A DNA stretch of 64,000 bases from positions 124,001 to 188,000 of the forward strand of contig JAEUUG010000015.1 of assembly GCA_016787565.1 (NCBI GenBank), written 5' to 3'. A program made the translations under genes and the position numbers. The stretch is from Cyclobacteriaceae bacterium (GTDB lineage: Bacteria > Bacteroidota > Bacteroidia > Cytophagales > Cyclobacteriaceae). The stretch's first letter is position 1. Every line of letters starts with the position of its first letter. Under the pieces are notes generated by a model. The model was not told the origin of the DNA. It did no database searches and was given only the letters and a program-made list of their open reading frames with translations. Positions 54,016 to 63,167 of this stretch are shown piece by piece.

Positions 54016-54700
54016 CCGGAACCGGAACATTTAATTTCTTTTCTCTAAACGTCATGATGGTATAGTCACCAGTAGGTTCATTCATTCGAATGGACGTAAC
54101 GGAATAATCTGCGCGTTCCACCACCAGCACTATCGTAAGGAAGAAATCTTTTAGTGTTTTCGATGCCGGGGTCATTTCCAATAGATAGGTTTTTTCATTT
54201 TCAAAAACGCGGGTAGTAAAATCTTTGCTCGTGAGTATAGTGCCCTGCACACAATCAACAATAATTCGATTGACTTGCTGAAATAACTTATTGGAATTCA
54301 CATTAATCCGGGTTTCTTTCTGATCATCGCGCACCAATAATTTTCCATCGTTCATAATCATAACATAGGAAAATGGCTTTTTGTATTCCAGGCGAATCTT
54401 GTTGCTGCGCGAAAACCAGAACTGACCGGAAGAGGTTATTTTTTCCGTTAGGGCTGTTAGTACTTTTTCCTGGGTGAAGTTGCTTGTAATGGTATGTACT
54501 CTTTCTGACTCTGCTGCAAATTGTTTTTTAAAGTCATTAGGATTTTCGATAGGCTTATATCCTGTGTGTTGCGCCATGGCGGAAAATGAGGAAAACAAAA
54601 CCAAACAGATGACCGTGTGGAGACGATAACCCACAGACGCACCTGGCTGACAACGAACGCTCGAAAGCTTATTGTTCCTGCGTGCTCCCCTATTATCCAT
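53996..54700 (-). CDS. LolA-like outer-membrane lipoprotein carrier
   Basis: A 234-residue periplasmic protein (with an unusually long N-terminus before the signal hydrophobic stretch LHTVICLVLFSSFSAMA, so the true start may be further in). The mature part has the LolA fold signatures ITSNFTQEKVLTAL, SSGQFWFSRSNKIRLEYKKP and YSVTSIRMNEPTGDYTIMTF. In aryl-polyene clusters a LolA-like protein is thought to carry the pigment lipid across the periplasm. It overlaps the deacetylase gene by 8 bases. Confidence 0.85.
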   Translation of the reverse strand: MDNRGARRNNKLSSVRCQPGASVGYRLHTVICLVLFSSFSAMAQHTGYKPIENPNDFKKQFAAESERVHTITSNFTQEKVLTALTEKITSSGQFWFSRSNKIRLEYKKPFSYVMIMNDGKLLVRDDQKETRINVNSNKLFQQVNRIIVDCVQGTILTSKDFTTRVFENEKTYLLEMTPASKTLKDFFLTIVLVVERADYSVTSIRMNEPTGDYTIMTFREKKLNVPVPDAVFTF

Positions 54701-55466
54701 AAGCTTTCTCATTCAGTAGTGTATCCACCCTAACAATTTTCAAACCAAGCTTTGATGCGTGAGCAATAACATCGGGGAGTATAGAAATGGTAACATCACA
54801 ATAATCATGAAACAGGATAACATCACCACCCCTCAGCGATTGAGTAACCCTGTTGAATAATTTTTTTTTGTCCTTGCTGATTGTGTCGAACGACCTAATG
54901 CTCCAGCCAACAACCGTAAGATTGAGGCGGGCAACCGCCTTTGCAATCATGGGATTGGTTACCCCGTACGGGGGTCGGAAAAATCGTGGTGTTACGCCAA
55001 CACATTCGTGGATGATGGTGTTGGTTTCGGCAAGTTCTTTTACCACACCTGTTGCTGATAAAAAATCAAACGTGTTTTTATGGGAATAACTGTGGTTTCC
55101 GATGAGGTGACCCTCATCGTGAAGACGCCTGAGTAGTTTGGGATTTTCTTTGATACGGTGTCCAATACAAAAAAAAGCAGCCGGGATCTCATGTTGCTTG
55201 AGGATGTCCAGAATTTTTTCTGTCATCCCCGGAACAGGACCATCATCAAAGGTAATAGCAATGGAAGATACAGATTGGGAACCGCTGCATCGTGTACGTA
55301 AAAAGTATTGTGCTGATAGTACCACAGCACCATACACATTCATGGAAAGATAAACCAACAACAGGCCGATATACCAATAAAGGGAGATGTTGAACACTCC
55401 ATCCAGCGAAAGCGAGCCCAGCAAGATTACCAGAAAGACCGTACTGACTATAGCGTATCGCGACAT
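54693..55466 (-). CDS. Membrane-anchored polysaccharide deacetylase (NodB family)
   Basis: A 257-residue protein with two N-terminal hydrophobic helices (about 4-22 and 30-52). The NodB domain contains TFDDGP (Asp74, Asp75), HSYSH (His125, His129), RFFRPPYG and ILFHDY, so the metal triad and catalytic residues are intact. Members remove acetyl groups from amino sugars or other substrates. Its role in this operon is not established; deacylation of a pigment or lipid intermediate is possible. Confidence 0.88.
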   Translation of the reverse strand: MSRYAIVSTVFLVILLGSLSLDGVFNISLYWYIGLLLVYLSMNVYGAVVLSAQYFLRTRCSGSQSVSSIAITFDDGPVPGMTEKILDILKQHEIPAAFFCIGHRIKENPKLLRRLHDEGHLIGNHSYSHKNTFDFLSATGVVKELAETNTIIHECVGVTPRFFRPPYGVTNPMIAKAVARLNLTVVGWSIRSFDTISKDKKKLFNRVTQSLRGGDVILFHDYCDVTISILPDVIAHASKLGLKIVRVDTLLNEKAYG

Positions 55467-56518
55467 GACTTCAATAGGATAAGCGAATGATGCGTGCCAA
55501 AATACGGATTATATAAGAGAACATTGTTCAGCGCACGACCGGTATCGCGGTACACGACAACATCTGGTGTGTGGTGAGCCTGTAACATTCGTGCTGCTAA
55601 CCATAGGCCAAATGCAGAAGCTGTAGGATATTCCCCGCAAAGGTGTTTGAACAGTCCGATGGAACTAGAAGGAAAAAAAGATGTTGTCGTATTTTCAGTT
55701 TCCTGATCATGGGTTGCATCGCCCGATTTTCCAACCAATACCAGGTCAATGGCATCGGGTGATATTCCGGCATCGTCAAGAAATTTTTTGATTCCGGTTT
55801 TTAACTGATGCCCATCGGGCTTGTACAGGGTAGTCAGGGCCTCAATCCGTGCCAGATCATGCTCTCCACGCTTTCCTGAAAGAACAAAAAATGCAGCACC
55901 TTCCCCGTGAATTGTTCCGGGCTCATCCGATTCAAATAACGTCAGCGTATTGTTTACTTCCCTGCGAAAAACAGGAAAGCGCCTATAAACAGTATGACTG
56001 ATTTCTGTTATTTCATCAACACCACCTACCACAATATTTTGGTCAGGATAATCTTCCAATTGGAGGGAAGCATCCAGCAGGGCGCTTTCAAACGAAAAAG
56101 ACTCATGTGCATACGTCTGATTGTACTGCTGGCATTGCAACAGCAACGCCATTTGCGAACCGATGGTATTGTGTGTTGATTGAATGAAAGGCGTAGGGTT
56201 CAATGCCATCTCGCTGCTTTCGGTCATCTTCATCAAAAAAATTCCGGTGTCCTCCAGGCATCCTAATCCGGTTCCGGTAATGATACCATCTGGTCTTTCA
56301 ACACCCGCCTCTTTCAAGGCCATAAACGCAGCGGTAACACCCATCTTAATGATACGGCTCATCCTCCGGATAGTACGGGCATCAATCCATTGGTTGTAAT
56401 CAGGCTCTATACAGGTAAGCCTGTTGCCGCGGTAGCCAACGGCCTGCGAGAGCAAGGTTTCGTCATCCCAGGTTTTCTGAGGAGAAATTGCGCCCATACC
56501 TTTGATGTACACTGCCAT
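55448..56518 (-). CDS. Ketosynthase-like chain-length-factor protein
   Basis: A 356-residue thiolase-fold protein that follows the active ketosynthase gene with a one-base overlap. The position of the catalytic cysteine is occupied by HESFSFES (residues about 128-135), and the HGTxT histidine is replaced by LVGKSGD, so it cannot condense. This is the pattern of a chain-length factor that pairs with a ketosynthase, like ApeC with ApeO in aryl-polyene synthesis. Pairing is inferred from adjacency and missing residues. Confidence 0.85.
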   Translation of the reverse strand: MAVYIKGMGAISPQKTWDDETLLSQAVGYRGNRLTCIEPDYNQWIDARTIRRMSRIIKMGVTAAFMALKEAGVERPDGIITGTGLGCLEDTGIFLMKMTESSEMALNPTPFIQSTHNTIGSQMALLLQCQQYNQTYAHESFSFESALLDASLQLEDYPDQNIVVGGVDEITEISHTVYRRFPVFRREVNNTLTLFESDEPGTIHGEGAAFFVLSGKRGEHDLARIEALTTLYKPDGHQLKTGIKKFLDDAGISPDAIDLVLVGKSGDATHDQETENTTTSFFPSSSIGLFKHLCGEYPTASAFGLWLAARMLQAHHTPDVVVYRDTGRALNNVLLYNPYFGTHHSLILLKSCRDTL

Positions 56519-57732
56519 TAAGCCTGATCATTTTTAACGGCACTGAAAATTATGGAAGAGCAATTACCTCCAAAGCCAAAGGAATTACTCATCACATGCC
56601 TGACGCCTATACCTTTCTCAAACTGAAGTTGTGGTACAATTCCCACTTCTGGTATAGGTTCCTGAAAGCGCAAATTGGGAAACACACATTGATGTTGAAT
56701 AGCCATTACGGAAAAGACTGCCTCCATACCACCACTGGCGCCAAGGGTATGACCGGTAAACGCTTTGGTGGAACTTACGCGTGGAATCGTATCACCAAAT
56801 AATCGCTTCACGGCAGTGCCTTCCGATAGATCGTTGTTCAACGTGGCCGTGCCGTGCAGGTTGATGTAATCAATAGCTTCCGGTTGTAATCCGCTTTTCA
56901 ACAATGCTTGTTGCATGGCCGCGAACGAGCCTTTACCATCCGGAGAAGATGCTGTTTGATGAAATGCGTCATTGGTATTCGCAAATCCGGAAACCGTACA
57001 TTTCGAAATCAACTTTTCATGCTTCCGCACAGCATCCGAAACCAAAACAACATAACCGGCTCCTTCACCCAGGTTCAATCCGCCACGGTTGGCATCAAAT
57101 GGCCGACACGGTGCATGGTCTAAAATCAGTAAGCTGTTAAAACCATTTAAGGTAAAGCGCGTCAGGGCATCAGTGCCGCCAGCCACCACAATATCCAGCT
57201 TTCCACCAGCAATGAGTCTGGCGCCATAAATAATTGAATTCACGGAAGATGAGCATGCGGTGTTGATGGTAGAAACAAAGTGGTTGACTCCGAGAGCATC
57301 CGCGATTAATTCGGTTGACCGACCACAGGCATGATTGACAACCTTACCAAGGTCTCCGGTTGATGTATCCTGAATAAAGTCAAGAAAAAAATCCTCTGTT
57401 TTATCCATTCCACCTACCGTAGTGCCCGAAATGAATCCTGTGCGCCATTGACTCCAGGAGGAGATACCGGAATCGTGTTTTGCCTCCTGTGCAGCATGCA
57501 GACCGAGCAATGCGGTACGCGTAAGTTCTGCTCCAGCACCTGTGCGTTCCGAAAGTTGTTGGTTGGTCAGCCGGACTTCACCTACCGGCAACTTATTTTT
57601 GTGAATTGAATCGAGTACTGTCATGTATCCGATGCCTGAGGTTTCTTGTCGGAACGCCTCCAGCGATTCAGCCTGAGAATTTCCAATGGCGGAGATCACG
57701 CCTGCACCAACAACATGCACCCGTGTTTTCAA
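56518..57732 (-). CDS. Beta-ketoacyl-[ACP] synthase (KAS II-like), pathway ketosynthase
   Basis: A 404-residue enzyme with the full catalytic triad: Cys160 in NTACSSSVNS, the first His in NLHGTATLNND and the second His in AFTGHTLGASGG. No ATG is available at the expected position; the start is probably the TTG at 57732 (MKTRVHVVGAG), 4 bases after the ACP stop. It elongates the aryl-acyl-ACP chain, probably together with the chain-length factor encoded downstream. Confidence 0.93.
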   Translation of the reverse strand: MKTRVHVVGAGVISAIGNSQAESLEAFRQETSGIGYMTVLDSIHKNKLPVGEVRLTNQQLSERTGAGAELTRTALLGLHAAQEAKHDSGISSWSQWRTGFISGTTVGGMDKTEDFFLDFIQDTSTGDLGKVVNHACGRSTELIADALGVNHFVSTINTACSSSVNSIIYGARLIAGGKLDIVVAGGTDALTRFTLNGFNSLLILDHAPCRPFDANRGGLNLGEGAGYVVLVSDAVRKHEKLISKCTVSGFANTNDAFHQTASSPDGKGSFAAMQQALLKSGLQPEAIDYINLHGTATLNNDLSEGTAVKRLFGDTIPRVSSTKAFTGHTLGASGGMEAVFSVMAIQHQCVFPNLRFQEPIPEVGIVPQLQFEKGIGVRHVMSNSFGFGGNCSSIIFSAVKNDQA

Positions 57733-57736
57733 AAGC

Positions 57737-57994
57737 TCAAGCGGTTTGATGAGCGGTAATATATGCTGCGATGGTCTTTACCGATTTGAATATTTTCGGT
57801 CCCTCCTGGGGATTGGAAATTTTGATATTATACTGTTGCTGCAACAATACGATTAACTCCAGGGCATCTATAGAATCCAGCCCGAGGCCTTCCACAAAAA
57901 GCGGTTCATCATCGCCAATATCCTCCGGCTTCAGGTGCTTCAGGTTAAGTGCCTCCACGATCTGCTTTTTCAGATCAGCTATTAATTTTTCCAT
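57737..57994 (-). CDS. Acyl carrier protein of the pigment pathway
   Basis: An 85-residue ACP. The phosphopantetheine attachment Ser41 lies in GLGLDSIDALEL. The ATG at 57994 is used; an earlier in-frame start would add a non-ACP leader. It overlaps the truncated ketosynthase-like gene by 20 bases and precedes the ketosynthase gene by 4 bases. The ACP should carry the growing aryl polyene and be activated by the operon's AcpS. Confidence 0.94.
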   Translation of the reverse strand: MEKLIADLKKQIVEALNLKHLKPEDIGDDEPLFVEGLGLDSIDALELIVLLQQQYNIKISNPQEGPKIFKSVKTIAAYITAHQTA

Positions 57995-58610
57995 AATCCA
58001 ACTGATAAATAGTATTGAGTGTTGCACGAATCTCCTCTGCCGAATTTCCGTCTTCACTCTTTTCCATCAAATATAAGAAAACATCGTGGTGGTCATTCAT
58101 CACATCCAACCACCCACCCATACAAAGTTTTGTTCCGGGCTGGTCTAAAACCATACCAGCATAATCGGATAGTAGTACCGGATCAAATCGCTCGGCAATA
58201 AAAAAAGCATTTTCGCCTTTCAGGTTGTGGCGAATACAAATCTCGCCCGTTACAATGTTGGGTAACGTGTACACGAACAACGCTGGACTGGCTTGCTTTT
58301 TTGCAGATTCCCAATAGCGCACATCGGTATCCAGACTTGCGTGCGCGTTCGATAAAATAACAGCAATCGATTCAGGGCTATCAGGACGAATAATTTTTGC
58401 ATCTCTCCACAACAACTCAGCGGCCAGTATACCAACTTTACTGAGACTGTCCATCTTATAATACCGCGGATAATTCATGTTGATTTGCGTGTACGCTGCG
58501 ACCAGAAATTCTTCCAACGAAGTTGTTGAAGATTGAATGCACCGTTCGTGATTGACCCAAATAGAAAAATTGCGGATCACGCAATAGCCTGAAATTTTGT
58601 AACCCATCAT
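57975..58610 (-). CDS. Truncated ketosynthase-like protein without active-site residues
   Basis: A 211-residue protein resembling only the N-terminal half of ketosynthases: KVGILAAELL, a glycine-poor stretch and LPNIVTGEICIRHNLKGENAFFIAERFD. The region that should hold the catalytic cysteine reads FFIAERFD, and the His-containing half is absent. Such short proteins recur in flexirubin/aryl-polyene clusters and may be scaffolding or regulatory subunits. It starts within the halogenase stop (ATGATG). Confidence 0.72.
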   Translation of the reverse strand: MMGYKISGYCVIRNFSIWVNHERCIQSSTTSLEEFLVAAYTQINMNYPRYYKMDSLSKVGILAAELLWRDAKIIRPDSPESIAVILSNAHASLDTDVRYWESAKKQASPALFVYTLPNIVTGEICIRHNLKGENAFFIAERFDPVLLSDYAGMVLDQPGTKLCMGGWLDVMNDHHDVFLYLMEKSEDGNSAEEIRATLNTIYQLDYGKINS

Positions 58611-59854
58611 GGCCGCTCCGTCAATTTATCCTCAACATCTACAACCCTTGCAAGCCGCTTCAGTGCAATAGTATGCTTTCGCACAAAGGCATTATCGGCA
58701 TCCCAAACATATCCGGCCAGTACAGAGCAAATCTTCCGCTTGATTTCCGGGTTAGGATTTTTTGCAAAGAATATTTTCTCAAGGGTACCGTCATACCAGG
58801 CCATAACATAACTTCTGAACGTATCGACACCTTGTTGAATAACGTTAGTGTATTCGATCTCCCAATCCACTTTTTCTCCCTGAAGCTTTTTAATTACCAG
58901 TTGACTGGCCAACTGACTGGAAACCGTTGCAAACATAACGCCTGAAGAAAAAATAGGATCTAAAAATTCCGTGACATTGCCGGTTAAAACAAAACCATTC
59001 CCATAAAACTTATCGGCAGTTGTAGACCACGCTTCCAGTATGCGGGGTTCAAAAATCAACGAAGCATTACCAAAGCGATTTTTTAAATAAGCATTGCCCG
59101 CAATGAGTTCGCTAAACTGCTTTTCGCGATTTTCCGAAAAGCGCTGATAAAATTCAGGACTTCCAACAAAACCGAGTGATGTAATACCGGTTGAAAAAGG
59201 AATAATCCATACCCATACCTGGGGGGCATACGAAACAATGATGATGCGGTTAGGCTCATCAACATCTGTGCGGTGCATATCTTGCAGATGCGCGAATATA
59301 GCCCTACGCGGCTCCAGGTTCGATGGCCTGTCGAGTTTAAAAAGACGTGGAATAACACGTCCATAACCACTGGCATCGATGATGAAGCGAGCTTCAATTT
59401 TTTCGATGTCTCCATTGCTGTGCAGCACAGTCGTTACAGAGCGCTCGTCTTCTTGAAATTCAATCCAGTTGACGGTAGTTTCAAAATCAACCAGTATACC
59501 TCTGCGCTGAAGTTCTTCAACCAATGTAAGGTCAAAATCAGCCCGGGGAACCTGCCACGTCCATGTCCAGCCGTGCGTAAAACTTTCTGAAAAATTAAAG
59601 TCAGCAATTTCCTCCCCCCGCAAAAACTTGGCACCAAACTTTTGCTGAAAATGCTTTGCTGTGATTGCCTCGAGAAAACCGGCCTCTTCCAGTACATCCA
59701 TACACCGGGGCAAGAGGCTTTCGCCAATAACAAAACGAGGAAACTTTTCACGTTCCACTACCCGTACCTGAAGGCCAGCCCGATGCACAAAAGAGGCTGC
59801 AATACTTCCGGCCGGACCGGCACCAATTACCAAAACATCCGTCTTGCTATTCAT
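58607..59854 (-). CDS. Putative flavin-dependent halogenase (tryptophan halogenase-like flavoprotein)
   Basis: A 415-residue FAD enzyme. The dinucleotide motif is VIGAGPAGSIAASFVHRAG at the N-terminus, with GESLLPR further in. The halogenase-type WxWxIP motif is present as WVWIIP (residues 214-219), and Lys72 in FQQKFGAKF matches the position of the catalytic lysine of phenolic halogenases. The enzyme could chlorinate the aromatic ring, as in chlorinated flexirubins, but some relatives are monooxygenases or reductases. It is 45 bases after the methyltransferase gene. Confidence 0.78.
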   Translation of the reverse strand: MNSKTDVLVIGAGPAGSIAASFVHRAGLQVRVVEREKFPRFVIGESLLPRCMDVLEEAGFLEAITAKHFQQKFGAKFLRGEEIADFNFSESFTHGWTWTWQVPRADFDLTLVEELQRRGILVDFETTVNWIEFQEDERSVTTVLHSNGDIEKIEARFIIDASGYGRVIPRLFKLDRPSNLEPRRAIFAHLQDMHRTDVDEPNRIIIVSYAPQVWVWIIPFSTGITSLGFVGSPEFYQRFSENREKQFSELIAGNAYLKNRFGNASLIFEPRILEAWSTTADKFYGNGFVLTGNVTEFLDPIFSSGVMFATVSSQLASQLVIKKLQGEKVDWEIEYTNVIQQGVDTFRSYVMAWYDGTLEKIFFAKNPNPEIKRKICSVLAGYVWDADNAFVRKHTIALKRLARVVDVEDKLTERP

Positions 59855-59899
59855 TGCCTTTTTAAAGGATAGAAAAGTATTTCAACTCCTGCATCGCGG

Positions 59900-60973
59900 C
59901 TACAATTTTATTTCACACGTGAGCAACGTATGACTAACACCAATCTGATCTTTTTGATGCGTTACCTCGAAGCCTGCCAGTTGAACGCAGCGTATCAAAT
60001 TATCGGAATGGTACATCTGGCTGTTTCCGTTTGCCATAGCCGTGAAATACAGGGAGGTTTGTTGCAGGGAAAAAGCAGAAGCTTCAAATCGCTGGCGATC
60101 CCAGAAAGGCTCTAGGATATACACACGCCCATCCGGTGACAAGGCTTTCCGGCAGCGTGATAAAATTGAAATGATTTGTTCTTCCGAAAAACAATCCAGA
60201 AACTGACTCATCCACACGGCATCAACACTCTCCGGAAACGGCTGGCTTTCATCCAGCACATTGCACGCATGAAAGTTAATACGCTGCCCAAATCCGCGCT
60301 GTTCAATTTGCGTGCGGGCCATCTCTACTTGTCCGGGCAAATCCATGATGGTGACCTTTACATCGGCATCATATTCAAAACATTGCAGCGCCCATTTACC
60401 TGTGTTGCCCCCGATATCCAATAGTGATTTTGGCTTTCGTTCAAAAATATGATCAAGCACTTCCGGAAACGCATAATCCGAATAAAAGTGATCAAAACCG
60501 AACCAGCTTTTCTGAACGTGTGCGGGGAGTTTAGATAGGGCATCATAGATGGTAGGCCATTGACCGAATACTTTCAGCCCTGCAGGTTTCTCCTGTTCAA
60601 TGCTTTCATCCAGAAAGAACAAACCCTGATAACACACATCGTGAATAAAATCCATATTCACTTGGGTGAGATCATCATGCAAAATAAAATAGGCGGTTTT
60701 CGTGATATGATAGCGTTGATCTTTGCAGGTTAGTAACCCTATTCCAAGGCCGGCTTCCAGCAGTACACGCACACCGTACAACGGCAACTTAACCTGGTCA
60801 ACAATTTCAGGAAGGGTTAGTCCTTCCTTATTATCTTCAATCAGTTTAAGGATGCCCGTGTTTCGCAGCACCCGTGTGGCCTGAAATACAACTGGTGCAA
60901 AAGCAATTCGCTGCGCCTCCTCTTTTGCCTGCAAGGCAGTTCGTTTGTTCGATTCAAAAAAGCTCATGTTCAT
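59900..60973 (-). CDS. Class I SAM-dependent methyltransferase (O-methyltransferase-like)
   Basis: A 357-residue methyltransferase with an N-terminal winged-helix dimerisation part (residues about 15-100) and a Rossmann domain with LLDIGGNTGKWALQ, DLPGQVEMA, and DAVWMSQFLDCF. The length and layout are those of plant-type O-methyltransferases. It may methylate the aryl ring or the polyene of the pigment. The ATG at 60973 is used (the ketosynthase stop overlaps a TTG at 60979). Confidence 0.85.
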   Translation of the reverse strand: MNMSFFESNKRTALQAKEEAQRIAFAPVVFQATRVLRNTGILKLIEDNKEGLTLPEIVDQVKLPLYGVRVLLEAGLGIGLLTCKDQRYHITKTAYFILHDDLTQVNMDFIHDVCYQGLFFLDESIEQEKPAGLKVFGQWPTIYDALSKLPAHVQKSWFGFDHFYSDYAFPEVLDHIFERKPKSLLDIGGNTGKWALQCFEYDADVKVTIMDLPGQVEMARTQIEQRGFGQRINFHACNVLDESQPFPESVDAVWMSQFLDCFSEEQIISILSRCRKALSPDGRVYILEPFWDRQRFEASAFSLQQTSLYFTAMANGNSQMYHSDNLIRCVQLAGFEVTHQKDQIGVSHTLLTCEIKL

Positions 60974-60975
60974 CT

Positions 60976-62085
60976 TCAATTTTCTTTTTGCAGAATAATC
61001 GCTGCATTACACCCTCCAAATCCTGAAGCGGTTTTCAAACAAGTTTGCAACGGCCGTTTCTCCAGCCGTTGGCTGATTGTAACCGGTTTGGAAACACCTG
61101 ATCGTTGATAACCTTTGGTTGGGAGAATTTCATTGTGCTGTAACCCATGCAGGCTCATCACCGTTTCCACCACGCCCGCTGCCCCAAGAGTGTGACCAAA
61201 ATTTCCCTTCAGACTATGCAGCGGTACATGCTGCAAACCAGCATGGTGAAATGCCTTGGCCTCCATCTCATCGTTGTACAAGGTACCGGTTCCGTGCGCT
61301 GAAATGAAATCAACCTCGTGCGCTTGTATGCCGGCCTCCTTGATAGCACAGTTCACTGCCAAACTTAACTCTTCGCCTGTGCGTGATGGCCCGGAGATAT
61401 GATTCGCATCGTTGGTGAGTCCGGATCCACTCAGCCTTACCGTAGGTTTGATTTTCAATTCATCCGGATTAGCCGTCAGCAACATAGCACCAGCAGCTTC
61501 ACCGAGATTAATTCCCTGCCGTTCGGCATCAAAGGGTTTACACGCTTCTGAGCTCAATGCCATTAGGCTCTGAAAACCAGAGACAATAAATTTACTCAGC
61601 ACATCAGCCCCAACAACCAGTGCATGATCATACTTTCCATTCTCCAAATAACGCTTGGCAACGATAAGGGCCAATACACCCGAAATACAGGCATTGGAAA
61701 TAACCAGATGATGTGCCAGTCCGGCATACCGACATACTTTTGAAGCGGTCTCATGAAGATGAATACCCGGTTGATGAACTCCTGAGTCCAGTAAGTTGAT
61801 ATTGCCTTTTGTAGTCGCTAAAATAAAAAGTGTCTTTTCCTTATTTAAAGGTGTTTGTTGAAACAAACCATCTATCGCCTGCTGACAAATAAACTCAAAC
61901 CGGGTAGTGAGCTCCGGAACATCAACCTGTTGAAACTGCGCAACGTGTACGGGAGTAGGACTGAGTTGAAAATCCTCAACTTGTTCAATACCTGAAAGGC
62001 CATTCCGGATGTTTTGGTAATTTTCCGTGCTGGTAAATCCCAATGGGGAAACAACACAATCCGATGCCATCCAAACCTTTCTCAT
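60976..62085 (-). CDS. Beta-ketoacyl-[ACP] synthase, second ketosynthase
   Basis: A 369-residue ketosynthase with an intact Cys133 in SNACISGVLAL, and His residues in ISAHGTGTLYND and FGHTLGAAGV. The ATG at 62085 (MRKVWMASDCVVS) fits best, one base after the thioesterase stop. In aryl-polyene clusters a second ketosynthase (ApeR-like) probably performs the first condensation or a lipid-chain step; which one is not decidable here. Confidence 0.9.
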   Translation of the reverse strand: MRKVWMASDCVVSPLGFTSTENYQNIRNGLSGIEQVEDFQLSPTPVHVAQFQQVDVPELTTRFEFICQQAIDGLFQQTPLNKEKTLFILATTKGNINLLDSGVHQPGIHLHETASKVCRYAGLAHHLVISNACISGVLALIVAKRYLENGKYDHALVVGADVLSKFIVSGFQSLMALSSEACKPFDAERQGINLGEAAGAMLLTANPDELKIKPTVRLSGSGLTNDANHISGPSRTGEELSLAVNCAIKEAGIQAHEVDFISAHGTGTLYNDEMEAKAFHHAGLQHVPLHSLKGNFGHTLGAAGVVETVMSLHGLQHNEILPTKGYQRSGVSKPVTISQRLEKRPLQTCLKTASGFGGCNAAIILQKEN

Positions 62086-62086
62086 C

Positions 62087-62503
62087 TCAGTCTTGATTCC
62101 ACTTTTTCTTCCAGGTTTCAAAGAATGGAGGATTGATCAGGTGCAATTCAAATGTTTTGACATCAACAAAAACCTGAAGCGAGTACCCTGTGGCCACCAA
62201 CTCCATACTTTCCAGTTCAAACATTTTATAGTCAAACCTCAGTTTAGCGGCTGCCGCTGGCCGATAAATTGTTTCAACCACCAGTGTATTGCCATAGCGC
62301 AGTGGCTTCTTGTAATCACAATGCACGGACACTACAGGAACAGCGAGACCCTGATGATAAAAATCCAGATAGGAAACACCATATTCTTTTCCAAACGCTT
62401 CGCGACCATCTTCAAAATACCGGATGTAGTGTCCATGCCAGACAATGCCGAGTGGATCAGCTTCATTAAAACGTACTGCGACTTGCGTCTGATGAGATAA
62501 CAT
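62087..62503 (-). CDS. Acyl-CoA/ACP thioesterase, 4-hydroxybenzoyl-CoA thioesterase-like
   Basis: A 138-residue single-hotdog thioesterase. The catalytic Asp16 lies in FNEADPLGIVWHGHYIRYFEDGRE, the typical YbgC/4HBT active-site helix. It could release intermediates or edit the ACP in pigment synthesis. It starts 9 bases after the hypothetical secreted gene and precedes the second ketosynthase gene by one base. Confidence 0.85.
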   Translation of the reverse strand: MLSHQTQVAVRFNEADPLGIVWHGHYIRYFEDGREAFGKEYGVSYLDFYHQGLAVPVVSVHCDYKKPLRYGNTLVVETIYRPAAAAKLRFDYKMFELESMELVATGYSLQVFVDVKTFELHLINPPFFETWKKKWNQD

Positions 62504-62512
62504 CTATGTGGA

Positions 62513-63157
62513 TTAAGGACGGTAATATTTTTTCCGCCACATTTCAAATTCCTTCTTGGTCATTTTCTCCAAAATAGATTTGATACACCCTGCCCAATAA
62601 TTTCGAATGCCAAACCCTCCTGGAGGAGCCGTCAACCGTTCGGTGAAAAAAACTTCTCTGGAATCCATGTTGATAAACGTTACCCACACGACACCCTCAC
62701 CATTGGTTTTGCTGAATGTCTCTACATTAAACATTAAGCCAATACCACTCTTTCCCTGGTAATCATAACTGGAAATAATTTCAGCAATATGTTCGGGCTT
62801 CAACCGAAGGTGATCTTTAGAATTCTCAGAAAATATTTCAGATAAATCAAGTTGGGCATTGTTATCAATTGTTACCTGAATGGCGTTTTCAACTTTTACC
62901 TTTTGAATGGCGGCTGCAATGTCATATTTATCAGCTTCCTTAATGAGCAGGTTGTTCCAGGCTTCCATCGTATTGCGGATGTCCGACTCTGAACCAAATT
63001 TTTCACGATCACCAATAAATTTAGCTCCTGTAAAATCTAGACCCAGCCAGGTAATAGAGGTTTTTCTATCAAAGATATCACGCATATCCTGGGCGGTGGT
63101 CAGTATGGAGACCAGCATGATCAAATACAACGTGAGGGCAATTTTTTTAATCAGCAT
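62513..63157 (-). CDS. Secreted protein of unknown function within the pigment operon
   Basis: A 214-residue exported protein with a signal peptide (IALTLYLIMLVSILTTAQ). The mature part contains ITWLGLDFTGAKFIGDREKFGS, an ordered strand-helix mixture and GIRNYWAGCIKSILEKM near the C-terminus. No enzyme family was recognised. The gene is embedded between dehydratase and thioesterase genes with 9- and 10-base gaps, so a role in pigment assembly or placement is likely but untested. Confidence 0.7.
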   Translation of the reverse strand: MLIKKIALTLYLIMLVSILTTAQDMRDIFDRKTSITWLGLDFTGAKFIGDREKFGSESDIRNTMEAWNNLLIKEADKYDIAAAIQKVKVENAIQVTIDNNAQLDLSEIFSENSKDHLRLKPEHIAEIISSYDYQGKSGIGLMFNVETFSKTNGEGVVWVTFINMDSREVFFTERLTAPPGGFGIRNYWAGCIKSILEKMTKKEFEMWRKKYYRP

Positions 63158-63167
63158 ACTTTTAGGA

